Assembly: GCA_949358305.1 (NCBI GenBank)
Contig: OX442314.1
Span: forward strand, 8,117,060-8,177,059
DNA: 60,000 nt
Direction: 5' to 3'
Source: Strigamia acuminata
Lineage: Eukaryota; Arthropoda; Chilopoda; Geophilomorpha; Linotaeniidae
Each line of letters opens with the position of its first letter. The stretch's first letter is position 1. Positions 9,406-20,611 of this stretch are shown one piece after another. The notes under the pieces were generated by a model. That model was not told where the DNA came from. It did no database searches and saw nothing but the letters and a program-made list of their open reading frames with translations. A program made the translations under genes and the position numbers.

Positions 9406-12400
9406 GGTGTTTGGAATCTTTGGATGTTGATTTGTCCACGATTTTCACCCTTGAGTTGAGGTGTTTGGTTTTTTTTTGGTTGTTTTGAATGGATTTTGAA
9501 GTGGGTGAGTTTTTGGTGATAATTGGTTGCCGGAAGTGAAAGTTGGTTTTGGTTGTGTTTTAGGGTGTGGGGGATGGTTTGGTGTTGAGGGATTTTGGGG
9601 GATTTGGGTTTTGGTTTTTTTGGTTTTGTTTTTTGAAGTTGTTTGGTTGGAGTTGATTTTTGGGTGGATTTGAATGGAAATTAGAAATTAGAAATTGCAA
9701 ATCTAATTTATTTTAAATTGATGTGCTTTGGTTTATTATAATAAAAGTTTTTTTTGCATATAAATCTTCAATTATAGTACAAAATTTTTATTGAATTGCA
9801 TAAAAATCATCAATTTTTGTACGAAAAAATCATCAAATTGTAGAAAAATCACAATTTTTGTCAAAAATCTCATTGAATTGCATAATAGTCATCAATTTTG
9901 GTTAAAAAATTTCTTCTAATTGCATAAAAATCTTCAATTTTGGTCAGTAATTTTGTTAAATTGCTTAGAAATCATAAAAAATTGCTTAGAAATCGTCAAA
10001 TATTTCATCACATTGCACAAAAATCATCAATTTCAGTCAAAAATGTCCTAAATCTTCACTAAAAACTCCAATTAATCGATTCAAAAACCAACAATCCACC
10101 AACAATCCACCAAAAATCACCAAAACATTCAAACATTAAAGGAAAAAAATATTTTATTGTAACAATTTCAATCGTCGTTAATAATCTCTCTTTTCTTTTC
10201 TTTTCCCTAGCTGGTAACATTTTGCACAACCAGTCTCCAATTACCCAAAATGCCGGCTCGAAGGGGCATGAATGGCTGGTGCAGCTGTTTGAGCAACAAC
10301 GAACCCCCCGAGATCACCTACAAAGTGGTCGAAAATGGCGGCACCGTCAACCTACAGGCCCTCACGCCCACCCAACCCATTCCCGACGAGGAAGAACTCA
10401 ATGCCAAGTTTGCGGAACTCGTCGTAAGTTAATGCACCGGACAATACCACAATAACTTTAATTGTCTCACCACATAATGACAACAACAACAAACTATTTA
10501 TCTCATAATTTCTTCGTTTTTCCTTCCCACTTACTTATTTCAACACGAAATGTAGGACGAGTTGGATTTGGCGGCACCGAAGAGGGAAGCCATGTTTAAT
10601 CTCCCGTCGGAGAAAAAGTGGCAAATTTATTGCAGCAGGAAAAAGGTTTATGAAAATTATTATTATATTATATAATATTATTATTATTATTATTATTTAA
10701 ATAAATAAATAAATAAATAAATATTTTAATTTTTTTTAATTTTTAGGACGAACAAGAAACTTGCTCCACGAGTTTTCCTGATTACTACATCGAGAAAGTG
10801 AATGCCTTGTCCATGGTAGGTCATGTTCAAGCTGATGATACACGAGGATGGAAATTATTATTATTTTATTTTTTTAGAATTATTAAAATTTTAAAATTTT
10901 TATTTTTTCAAGTTGCTGTTTCCACGCGAGGAAGAGGAAGTGGCAGTTCGGACGAAATTAATAGACGGGTTGAAAACAGCTTTACGAACACAGCCCAATA
11001 GGTTTTATTGAAATAAAATCGAATAAAATCGATTAAAATTAAATTTTTTTTTTTTTTTTTTTTTTAGTTTTGTAATGAGATTTATAGATTTAGATGGATT
11101 GTCGTGCGTGTTGAATTTCCTGGGCAATATGGATTACGAAACATGCCAAAGCAGCATCCATACATCCATTATCGGTTGTGTTAAGGCGCTCATGAACAAT
11201 TCGGTGAATAAAATTGAAAAATTGAAAATATGTGAGTTTTTGATTGAATTGTTATTATTTTTTTTGGTTTTAGAATGGCCGAGCTCATGTTTTGGCTCAT
11301 CCAAACAGCATAAACATCATTGCTCAGTCCCTCGATTCGGAAAATATCAAAACGAAAATCGCTGTTTTGGAAATACTCGGAGCCGTGTGTCTCGTTCCTG
11401 GCGGCCATCGAAAAGTTCTCAATGCGATGCTACATTATCAGAAGTTTGCGTGTGAAAGAACCCGGTTTCAAGTAAATATGAATGTTAAATGTGTGCGTAG
11501 AAAATGCAGTGGTGTAGTGTAGTGTGGATTGACCCATATTTGGTTGTTTGGTTTGTGTATTGTTGTCTCCAGAAACGTCGTGCGTGCTGGGGTGTGTAAT
11601 TTTGTTTGGGAGGCTTTGGTCGCAAGTTGAAAAATTCTTTACAATTTGTAATTTTTTTGGAAAAAAATATGAAGTTCTAAAAGCAAAAATTTTGATTTTT
11701 AAAGCAAATTTTTGTTTTTAAAGCCGATTTTTAAAGCAAAAATCCGATTTTTAAAGCAAAAATCCGATTTTTAAAGCAAAAATCCGATTTTTAAAGCAAA
11801 AATCCGATTTTTAAAGCAAAAATCCGATTTTTATAGTAAAAATCGGATTTTTAAAGCAAAAATCCGATTTTTAAAGCAAAAATCCGATTTTTAAAGCAAA
11901 AATCCGATTTTTAAAGCAAAAATCCGATCTTTAAAGCAAAAATCCGATTTTTAAAGCAAAAATCCGATTTTTAAAGCAAAAATCCAATTTTTAAAGCAAA
12001 AATCCGATTTTTAAAGCAAAAATCTGATTTTTAAAGCAAAAATCCGATTTTTCTATGCATATATTAATTATTTAAAGCAGAAATTGAATTCTAGCTGTAA
12101 AAAAATTTAATTTATTTACACACAAACTCAACATTTAAATTTAAAAAACCAAAACCTTCAAATAAATTCTTCTTTCCAACATTGTGTATCATTACACAAG
12201 TTGAAAAGGTTGTAAAAATGGGTGCAGTAGACCTCCATCCTCTCCTTTCCTTTCACTGCCCTTAGCCCCTTTATCCTATTGTATTACACCTCTCATTTAA
12301 TCTCAAATGACACTTTTGCACCTGCCTTACAACAGCTATTTATAAACACAATTCTAACACACATTTGTCTCACCTAGACTATAATCAATGACCTGGACAA

Positions 12401-15400
12401 AAGCACAGGGATTTACAGAGATGAAGTGAGCTTAAAAACCGCCGTCATGTCCTTTATTAACGCCGTTCTAAACTACGGACCCGGACAGGTAAATAAGAAT
12501 AAAAACAAGCAGGACAAAAACAAGCAATCGATCGATCTTATTAAACAGGATCACTTGGAATTCCGTGTGCACCTAAGATACGAATTCCTCATGCTCGGCA
12601 TCCAGCCGGTGATCGACAAACTCCGCAGTCACGAAAACGCCACCTTGGATCGGCATTTGGATTTCTTCGAGATGGTTCGAAACGAAGATGAAAAAGAAAT
12701 CGCACGCCGATTTAATCAAGTATGATTTTATATAATACATATATAATCTTAATTGATATTTGTAACTAGCAGTGCGCGTCCACGCGTTGCTGTGGCTCAT
12801 AAATAAATCCCGTGGAAATAAATCCCGTGAAAATAAATCCCGTGAAAATAAATCCCGTGGAAATAGATCGCGAGGAAATAAATTCCGTGGAATCGTGTGT
12901 TGCTTTCACGTCCAACAGATGGCGCTGTTTTTCAAATATTTAGTATAGCATGTGTTGCATTTACGCTCAATAGATGGCGCTGTTTTTTTAAAAAAGCACA
13001 TTTTTACCTGTCACAGGTGTGACATCCATATAAAAACCATATAAAAACACGCGCCTATTCGAATGCAACGTTGTGTCCAAATTTCAGAGCAATCGGTGAA
13101 TAAGTTTCGGAGATATAAGATTAGTAACAAACGGACATTTTTATTTATATAGATTTTGTGATTTTTATTTGAAAAATAGATTCACGTGGATAGTAAAAGC
13201 GCCACATCAATTTTCGACGCACTAAAGAAGAAAGTGAGTCACACGGCCGCTTATCCGCATTTTATTTCGCTTTTGCAACATTTCTTACTCCTTCCGTGTA
13301 AGTTTGAATGGAAGATTCAACTTTTGTGTTTGGAAAATAAGGAATTAATTAGATTTCTGTTTGTAGTAAACGGCAATGGCGGTTGTCCTCAACACTGGTT
13401 GTTGTGCGACAGGATATTACAGCAAGTGATACTACAAACGGAAGACGGACAGAATTTTGATACAGCTCCAATTAATATAAATGTTAAACAAGTTGTTCAC
13501 TTGTAAGTATTCCTTCCTTATAAAACTTGAGATTCTAAGTTGATTATTTGTGTTTAGATTGGCCAAAGAGGAAGAACTGACCGCAGCCAGAGAGAAAGCG
13601 AGCACGCTAGAAAGGGAGAATTCGGATCTGTCGAGCAAACTTGCCAAGAAGGAACAGGAATGTGAAATCAAAACCCAAGAAAAAGTAACTAATCGACTTA
13701 TTTGTTTTATCTTATTTAACCGCTTGTCATTGCTTATACTGTACAGGAAGACATGCAATCATCACTCAACAAAATGAAGGCAAAACTGGAGAAAGAAACA
13801 GTAGGACATTTGGAAGCTCAACAGAAAATTGCAGAATTGGAACACAGAGTGAGCGAAGTCAGTCAGCAACTGAGCGGAGAGAAAGTGGAAAGAGTTCGTC
13901 TGGAGCAGTTGGTTCACGCCGGCAGTTTACCCGATGATGCCAAAGCGGCCGGCCTCATTTCCATCAATTGCACCGCCCAAACCAACGGCGACGAAGGCCT
14001 AAGAAAATCTCACATTACAAACAAATCTTCTTGTAATCAAAGTGTTAACTCTATTTTACCACCACCACCTGGCCCACCACCTCCACCTGCACCTGGTATT
14101 GGGATATGGGAAAAGCCGAAGGATGGTTTACCAATGTTGCCAACACATTTCACACAAAGCACACAGCAATTCATGTTTGAGGCCCTATTACTTAGCCATA
14201 CTTGGTACTCTTTATTCCGCAAAGTACTTTCAGCCACACCTTGCCATCTGTGCAGAAGGGCCAACGACCTTAAGTGGCCAGCCCATAAATGTGAGTGGAT
14301 GGGCTTGTACTTTGTGGGACTAGGCCTGTGCGATTACTCTTTGAAGTGAATGCAAATGCAATACGACAGTTTGGCGATTTTTTTGCAATATATTGTATTC
14401 TTGATACATCGCTTAGAATTAGTGGTGTAATCGCAATATCGTAAGATATCGCTTAGAATAAGCGGTGTAATCGCAATACCGCAAGATATCGCTAAATCGC
14501 AATATCGCAAGATATCGCTAAATCGCAATATCGCTAAATCGCAATATAGCTAAATCGCAATATCGCTAAATCGCAATATCGCTAAATCGCAATATCGCTA
14601 AATCGCAATATCGCAAGATATCGCTAAATCGCAATATCGCAAGATATCGCTTAGAATAAGCGGTGTAATCGCAATATCGCAAGATATCGCTTAGAATAAG
14701 CGGTGTAATCGCAATATCGCTTAGAATAAGCGGTGTAATCGCAATATCGCTTAGAATAAGTGGTGTAATGATATCGCAATATCGCAAAATATCACAACAT
14801 ATCGCAGTGTATTCAAAAAGTTGTTTTCCTTTGAATGAAGACAATCGGTCAATTTCAGCTTAAAAACATGGTTAGGTTTATCTCCGCACAAACATTATAT
14901 GAAATAAATGAAAATGATGCCATCTCTCATTGTTCCCACAAACTTGTGTGTAAACTGTTGCAACATTTGTAAACCAATGTGAAGCTGATGAAACCGTAAC
15001 GAGTGAATTGAAATAATTAAAATGATTCGATTTGTGTGTGAGAACAGGTCCGCCACCGATGCCATTCTCCGAACAGTCACAATCGGTGCCTAGGATGTCA
15101 GTACAAAAGAAAAACGTGCCACAACCATCAAATCCATTGAAATCCTTCAATTGGTCGAAAATACCAGACTGTAAATTGGATGGGACTGTGTGGAATGACA
15201 TGGATGATGCCAAGCTTTACAAAGTGATGGATTTGGATGATTTTGATCGCACTTTTTCGGCTTATCAACGTCAATTGGTGAATTTCAAACGGCTAAATGC
15301 AATAAATCGCTTGTTTGTTCATTTTTTCGTTCATTTTATTTCATTAGGATGGATCAGTGGAGGATTTGCGGACTTTAGGTAAAAATAAAACCAAAGAATT

Positions 15401-18400
15401 CTCGGTGATTGACGGCCGCCGAGCTCAAAATTGTACCATTCTTTTATCCAAATTAAAAATGAGCAATGAAGAAATATGCAAGGCAATTTTAGACATGGAT
15501 AGTAAAAACCAATTGCCCAAAGATATGGTAGAACAGGTAATTTATCTTATCTTTCAAAGATTTTAATTATTGCTGTTAAGATATTAATGTTAACCATTGG
15601 TTTTGCCAGCTGCTCAAATTTATTCCTAGTCAGGAAGAAAAAGCTCTTTTGGATGACCACAGTTGTGAAATCGATCAGATGGCAAGAGCTGACCGGTTTC
15701 TATACGAAATTAGCAGGTAAAACACTACAATATGTAGAAATAATAATAGCTACGTTTCGCTAGGTTTTCTTGGTTCTTTATTTGCTTATACAGTATTGCC
15801 AACATGAGCACAATTTCTTTTTGCATTATACCTTCAATTATTCCAAAATTGTAGTCAATAATGAGTAAGGGTGCGTTTGAATCGGAATTTTGAAAAGTCT
15901 GATACAATCCTAAAAATTTTGGATGTATAGGGTGTCCCAAAAATAACGCAAGATTTGAATTAGCCGCCATTTGTGCAGTAAATTGTTGGCAACCCTGAAA
16001 CAACAACGATTTGACAGCTGAAAGTTTAGGGTTTTATCTGCCGAAATTGGATTATATTGATGTGGCCAATATGTGGTTTCAATACATGAGCGCACGCAAT
16101 ACACACGTTTTCGAGGAATCTTATCGACCAAAGAATATTTTTTTCTAAAAAATGACTGATAAATCTGGGGTGTGTCTTAACTAACGACAATTGACGTATT
16201 TTTTTGTTTACAGAATTAACCATTACGAACAAAAGTTAAGGAGTTTATATTTTAAGAAGATTTTTACTGAACGAATACAGGAATGTCGCCCGAAGGTCGA
16301 TGGTAAATGAAACTAAACATTTGATGAAATAAAAATAAAAAAGAACTTCTATACAAATCTAAAATGGCCTGTTGCAGCTGTTTTGGAAGCATCCAAGCAA
16401 GTCCACAGGAGCAAAAGGCTGAAGAAACTGCTGGAAGTTGTTCTCGCTTTTGGAAATTACATGAACCGAGGTCAACGAGGAAATGCGTCCGGGTTCAAGT
16501 TGGCCAGTTTGAATCGCTTAGCCGATACCAAATCGAGTATCAATCGCAATATCACGCTGCTCCATTATCTGATCGACACACTAGAAAAAAAAGTAAATAT
16601 CCATAATAACCATCTTTCGAGTTAAATCATTTAATTCCAAAATTATTCCCACAGTTTAAAGACACACTGAAATTGGAGGAAGATTTAACTCATGTGAGAC
16701 AAGCCGCTAAAGTCAAGTAAATATTTTATTGGGGAATCAGAAAAGCACGAAAATATGCTAAAGGATCTATGGATAGAATCGGGGCCGGCTGGAGATATCA
16801 CAGGACCTTTTTTCGTCAAAAATGGCCGTTTTTCGTCATTGAAACATTACAAAACACAACGTTTCAATGAAGAAAACGACGTTTCAGCAATGTTTTGACA
16901 ATTTTGGATGGAACCGGTTATTTTTTCAAATTTTTGGGTTTCCGGTTCTGTGATTTTTCAACCGGTTTCTCGGTACCGAAACCGTACTACGAGCATGCAC
17001 AATGACATTAGCGGGTTTAAGCTCCTAAGTACGGTTAAATACTTTCTTCTTTTTCTGATTCTCCTTCTTGTTTGTTCTATTCAAGTACAATATGTTGAGA
17101 AAAAAATGTTTTCAGTCTTTCTGATATGGAAAAAGATATCAATGTGTTGAAAACGGGTCTTCAAGAAGTGGAAAAGGTAAACGGTCAGAGTCTTTGTGGA
17201 TATGCTTTTGTTTTTAAATTGTTTGTTTGCAGGAGTTAGAATATCATCGAAAGCAGCCTTATGTTAGTGGTGATCGATTTGTACCTGTGATGAAGGAGTT
17301 TATAACAACGGCTACTTACAAGTTCTCCGAATTGGATGATCACTTTTCTGACATGAAGTCGAGAGTAAGTAATCAATTTCAAACACCATTCAGCAATCTC
17401 GGCTTTCGGCAAACTCCACATTTGTAGTGGCTGCATTTGAAAAGACAATCGTTTTGCGCTAAGCAACTGCAATCATGGCTTGATCGTAGCTCTATCGTCC
17501 ATGCGTGCCATTACCCACAATCCTTTACAAAGCTTGTTTTCACAATGTAATTCTTCAGAAGTGCCATGTCCCTCTTTATTGGGTCCGTGACCCAACAGAA
17601 ATAAAACGCACAAAATAATTGCGCTATTTAACGTATATTGTTCTAATTTCTCACAGTTTGAACGCGTGATTCGCATGTTTGGGGAAGACACTCATACGAC
17701 TCAACCGGACGAATTCTTTGCCATATTTGACGCGTTTCTCACCTGCTTCCACGAAGCCCGTCAAGACAACGAGAACTTGAAACGACGAAAAGAAGACGAA
17801 GAACGCCGTGCAAAACAAGAAGCCGAAGTAAGACAAAACTCTACTAAACGATTAACTTCGGCTTAATGATTAACCGATCGTGGGTAGGAAAAAGCGTAAC
17901 TAAAACTTAACCGAAAAAAAACCAACAACAATAACATTAATATTAATAATAATAATAATAATCGTTGGATTTCGTGCCAAATTTTTCACTTTTATATAAT
18001 CCCGTTTTATTAATAGAATTTTAATGAAATGAGATGCGAAACAATGTTTGCTGTTTTGTTTTGGATGTTAAGTTTGGAAAAATTGTTAAGAAATGGTTTT
18101 TTCTTTCTTTTCCTTTCCTTTTCCTTTTTCTTAAAAAAATGGTGGAGGCTAAAAAATAATGTAAAAGATCTAAGTTAGACACGAACTGACGCTCGACAAA
18201 TTCATCCTCAGCTAAAGAAACGACATCAAGACGACAAGAACAACGGATCAGTGATGAAGGTGAAAAACGGAGTGGTCAGCAACGGATACCCAGTTAAAAA
18301 TGGAAGACGCGCCGATGACAAGGGAGAGTTTGACGACTTGATTTCGGCGCTACGGACTGGAGACGTGTTTGGCGAGGACATGGCCAAACTCAAACGAAAT

Positions 18401-18505
18401 CGCCGCCGAGTCAGCACGAGCCAATCGCCGCCTTGCACGCTGTCTGTGCGGGAATCCAGCAGGGAGCGCGAAGTGATCACGTCCAAGTTCAGATTCCTCA
18501 AGTGA
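9106..18505 (+). CDS. DAAM: DAAM formin (Dishevelled-associated activator of morphogenesis)
   Basis: An actin-nucleating formin of non-canonical Wnt/planar polarity signalling. Exons: 9106-9111, 10211-10423, 10556-10645, 10747-10815, 10913-11001, 11068-11203, 11274-11471, 12378-12488, 12549-12719, 13180-13297, 13367-13502, 13558-13684, 13747-14095, 15048-15277, 15348-15536, 15610-15716, 16214-16302, 16378-16592, 16655-16716, 17116-17176, 17233-17364, 17657-17827, 18212-18505. All junctions are GT-AG and in frame. From the Met at 10250 the protein is 1105 aa (vertebrate DAAM1 is about 1080). GTPase-binding/FH3 region at about 35-400 ([32 protein letters not shown]), coiled coil at about 435-540, short FH1 at about 577-595, FH2 at about 612-1000 with [19 protein letters not shown] at about 1049-1075 ([17 protein letters not shown]). 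The ATG at 9106 (GCCATGG) followed by GAG joins in frame to exon 2 and would add 15 residues. Either start is possible. Confidence 0.95.
9750..10035. repeat. Degenerate tandem repeat in DAAM intron 1
   Basis: Diverged copies of a roughly 40-bp unit containing 'attgcataaaaatcatcaat'. A pure T run of more than 20 lies earlier in the intron, near 9380-9405. Confidence 0.65.
11690..12050. repeat. 20-bp minisatellite in DAAM intron 7
   Basis: The unit AAATCCGATTTTTAAAGCAA repeats about 18 times with few differences. It fills much of the intron between exons 7 and 8. Confidence 0.95.
12489..12548 (+). other. 60-nt DAAM intron that is open in frame
   Basis: This intron (gtaaat...acag) is exactly 60 nt, a multiple of three, with no in-frame stop. 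Retention would insert 20 lysine/asparagine-rich residues between GPGQ and DHLEFR. Splicing is favoured because the flanking residues line up with the DAAM family without the insert. Confidence 0.6.
12765..13154 (+). mobile_element. Interspersed-element remnant in DAAM intron 9
   Basis: It starts 'actagcagtgcgcgtcc...gcgttgctgtgg' and ends 'atttttatttatatagat', preceded by 'ccaaatttcagagcaatcgg'. Pairs of ends like this are familiar from high-copy elements in arthropod genomes (recalled, not searched). Inside is a 15-bp array, AAATAAATCCCGTGG, at about 12793-12895. The 3' end lies 25 bp before exon 10. Confidence 0.55.
14385..14805. repeat. Compound tandem repeat in DAAM intron 13
   Basis: Built from AAATCGCAATATCGCT-type 15-bp units and longer 'gatatcgcttagaataagcg' units, both rich in ATCGC. 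It lies between the FH1 exon and the first FH2 exon. Confidence 0.88.
15930..16150 (+). mobile_element. Dead Tc1/mariner-type transposase fragment
   Basis: In DAAM intron 16. A 'ggtgtcccaaaaataacgca' sequence at 15931 looks like a terminal inverted repeat. At about 16038-16148 a translated stretch reads L.KLDYID...MWFQ...ARNTH, resembling the MWFQQDGAxxHTA block of mariner/IS630-type transposases with the catalytic aspartate position changed. No matching right end was seen, so the copy is truncated and inactive. Confidence 0.55.
16780..17000 (+). mobile_element. Diverged hAT-type MITE copy in DAAM intron 19
   Basis: It shares 'cattgaaacattacaa', 'ggccgtttttcgt' and the terminal 'ggtaccgaaacc' with the complete element at 49920-50244, in the same order. 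The left end is missing or degraded. Confidence 0.6.
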
Positions 18506-18507
18506 TA

Positions 18508-18517
18508 AATAAATAAA
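18508..18517 (+). promoter_or_regulatory. Candidate DAAM poly(A) signals
   Basis: Two overlapping AATAAA hexamers start 3 and 7 nt after the stop codon. If used, the 3' UTR would be unusually short, so a later signal may be the real one. Confidence 0.35.
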
Positions 18518-20168
18518 AACACTCGAATCCGTGACAGGTTGCAACTGCTAACTAAATTCCTTTAAGCCTTAAATGTTGCATGTCGATAATATCTTCCTCT
18601 TTTTCACTCAGTTTCCCTCTTTGCAATCACTATTCGACCATTTTCAGATGCCAAAATGCATTCATTTGCTGCCTAAATGGAAGGAAAGGCTGCACCACAT
18701 GTTGTCAGTCTCACCGGATTGGCTCCGATCAAAATCGCAGACCAAAATAATACATGGTGCTTGTACTATCAAAATCGCGCCCAGTTCTCGGTGCAAACGA
18801 AAGGTTGGGCGCCTTGAGAAAGTCGTTTCACAGATACCCCTAACAAGAATGCTAAGCGTCAAAACTTACTCCGCATTGTAAGTAATGCTGGGCGCGAAAT
18901 CGCGCGCAATGCTACACATATGTAGCTATTCCAGCTTTGCCATTTCAATGTTATGACGTCATTCCTAATCCGTTGATGAAATGTTGATGAATGTTGATGA
19001 AATGTTGATGAAATGTTGATGAAATGTTGATGAAATGACGTCATTTCACACAGCTCACGGATTGGCTGCGACATGAATCGCGAGCGAAATAATACTTGGG
19101 ACAAGTACTATTTTCAAAAGTAGATTTCAAACCGGCGCAAAGGAAATGACGTCATTTGCGCGTGCGCAATGGCAACGCGATCGCGACAGGAAATCGTCGT
19201 ATGTGTGCGCCCAGCATCACACATATGCATGTGTCAAATCACGGTAGGCCCTTCTGGGTTACCGTACTGTAATGTTACGTATATTACCGACGTCGGCAAT
19301 CGGCTGATACTTGGAAGTTTTCCGATATCGGATCCGATATTTTTTTTCATGGCCGTTACCGGTATTTCTTTTCCGACAATTTCATATTTTTAAACGCGAC
19401 GCTTTAAAAGTTTAACGTAAAATTTTGCTCGTGATGCAAATTCCACACAAATTTCATAATTTCACAATTTTCCTATTGGTCAAAGTCTGAATACAGGCAA
19501 TATCACGTCAACTTAATGAAAGCTAGACCGGGTTAGAGCTCCATTGGGTGCGAACATGGTGGCTCATTGAGATAATAATCAAAAACTTCATATCACGATA
19601 TATTTTCTAATTGGCTCGTGTTTCCAATATTGATTCGTCTCAATCTTGGACTATTACAGTTGCAATTGAGGACCCCAAATGCAAAACTGGAGTTTGCATA
19701 GAATTCCAATTTTTAGCAGCAAAAATGCATGGTGTAGTGTGGTGGAAATTATTCGCACTTGCCCACTAGTCAGTCATGTGGTGAGACCACAACGGACGAA
19801 TTTAAGCAAAAATTAACCCCAAAATTAAGCAAATGCTAAAACGACCCAATTTCTCACAGGAAATGAGTGATTGCAAACATTAACTCCCCGCAGCGTTGCA
19901 ACTTGTCGTTGTCACCGAACAAATCGTTACGTTGACGCGCCGAGCTGTCGTTCACATATCTTCGTGGCCTCTTCAAGTTTGTTTGTTAAAACGCTCATTT
20001 ACATCATCAGCACGTGTTGTGAAAACAGAAAAAAAAAATTTAAAACAAAAAAAAAAAAAAAAAAAAAAATATATAAAAAAACAAAATGGATGGAACTAAC
20101 AAAGGGCATTTTTCTTCGTGATACGCCATTTTTCCAAACGTGTACTTTGCTCGAAAAAAAAAATTAAA
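18518..20168. other. Intergenic region between DAAM and SNW1 3' ends
   Basis: No gene was recognised. A short array of GTTGATGAAAT units lies at about 18974-19040. Two diverged copies of a 'ggattggct...aataatac.tgg' segment lie at about 18716-18780 and 19058-19120, in the same orientation about 340 bp apart. A stretch with 'ccgatatcggatccgatatt' near 19320 resembles other repeats in the window. Poly-A runs occur near 20030-20070. Confidence 0.5.
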
Positions 20169-20250
20169 ACCCATATGGTTCAAAAATACATTGAAATTAT
20201 ATTGATTTTCACGCAATATACCGTAAAATATATTTTCGAACCACATGGGT
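20169..20250. repeat. Inverted repeat (82 bp) downstream of SNW1
   Basis: ACCCATATGGTTCAAAAATA at the left pairs with the right arm ending 'tcgaaccacatgggt', with about two mismatches, around a 38-bp loop. It is a possible tiny MITE. Confidence 0.6.
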
Positions 20251-20306
20251 GAATATTACGTTAATATATTTTCATTTTGTATCATTTTGTACAGTTTTGT
20301 GTACAT

Positions 20307-20312
20307 TTTATT
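20307..20312 (-). promoter_or_regulatory. Candidate SNW1 poly(A) signal
   Basis: AATAAA on the minus strand about 300 nt past the SNW1 stop codon. Confidence 0.4.
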
Positions 20313-20611
20313 TTCTATGAAATTGAATTGTAGCGCAGCTTTTAAAAAAAAAAAAAAATTGTAAAATGTTTTTGTAATTGTGTTTCCGCCAGTGTAATTT
20401 TTTTTGTATATTATTATAATTAATATAATTTTTTTTAAAAATTTTTCTTTTGTTTTGAACTTTGAATATAAAGAGAAAAGTATCACTCGATGTTTCCACG
20501 TTTTATGGTTAAATTTAAAAACTATTCGGTACAATTCGGTCGCTTTTTTAAACAAATATACGAGCGCAAGTGTTTCTTTTTCGTTTTCTAGTTTACTTTT
20601 GCTCGACTCAC

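Noticed and set aside
14096-14349. Read-through of DAAM exon 13 to a stop at 14349
   Set aside because: The donor at 14096 joins in frame to the FH2 exon at 15048, matching the family. Read-through would remove FH2; a rare truncated form cannot be excluded.
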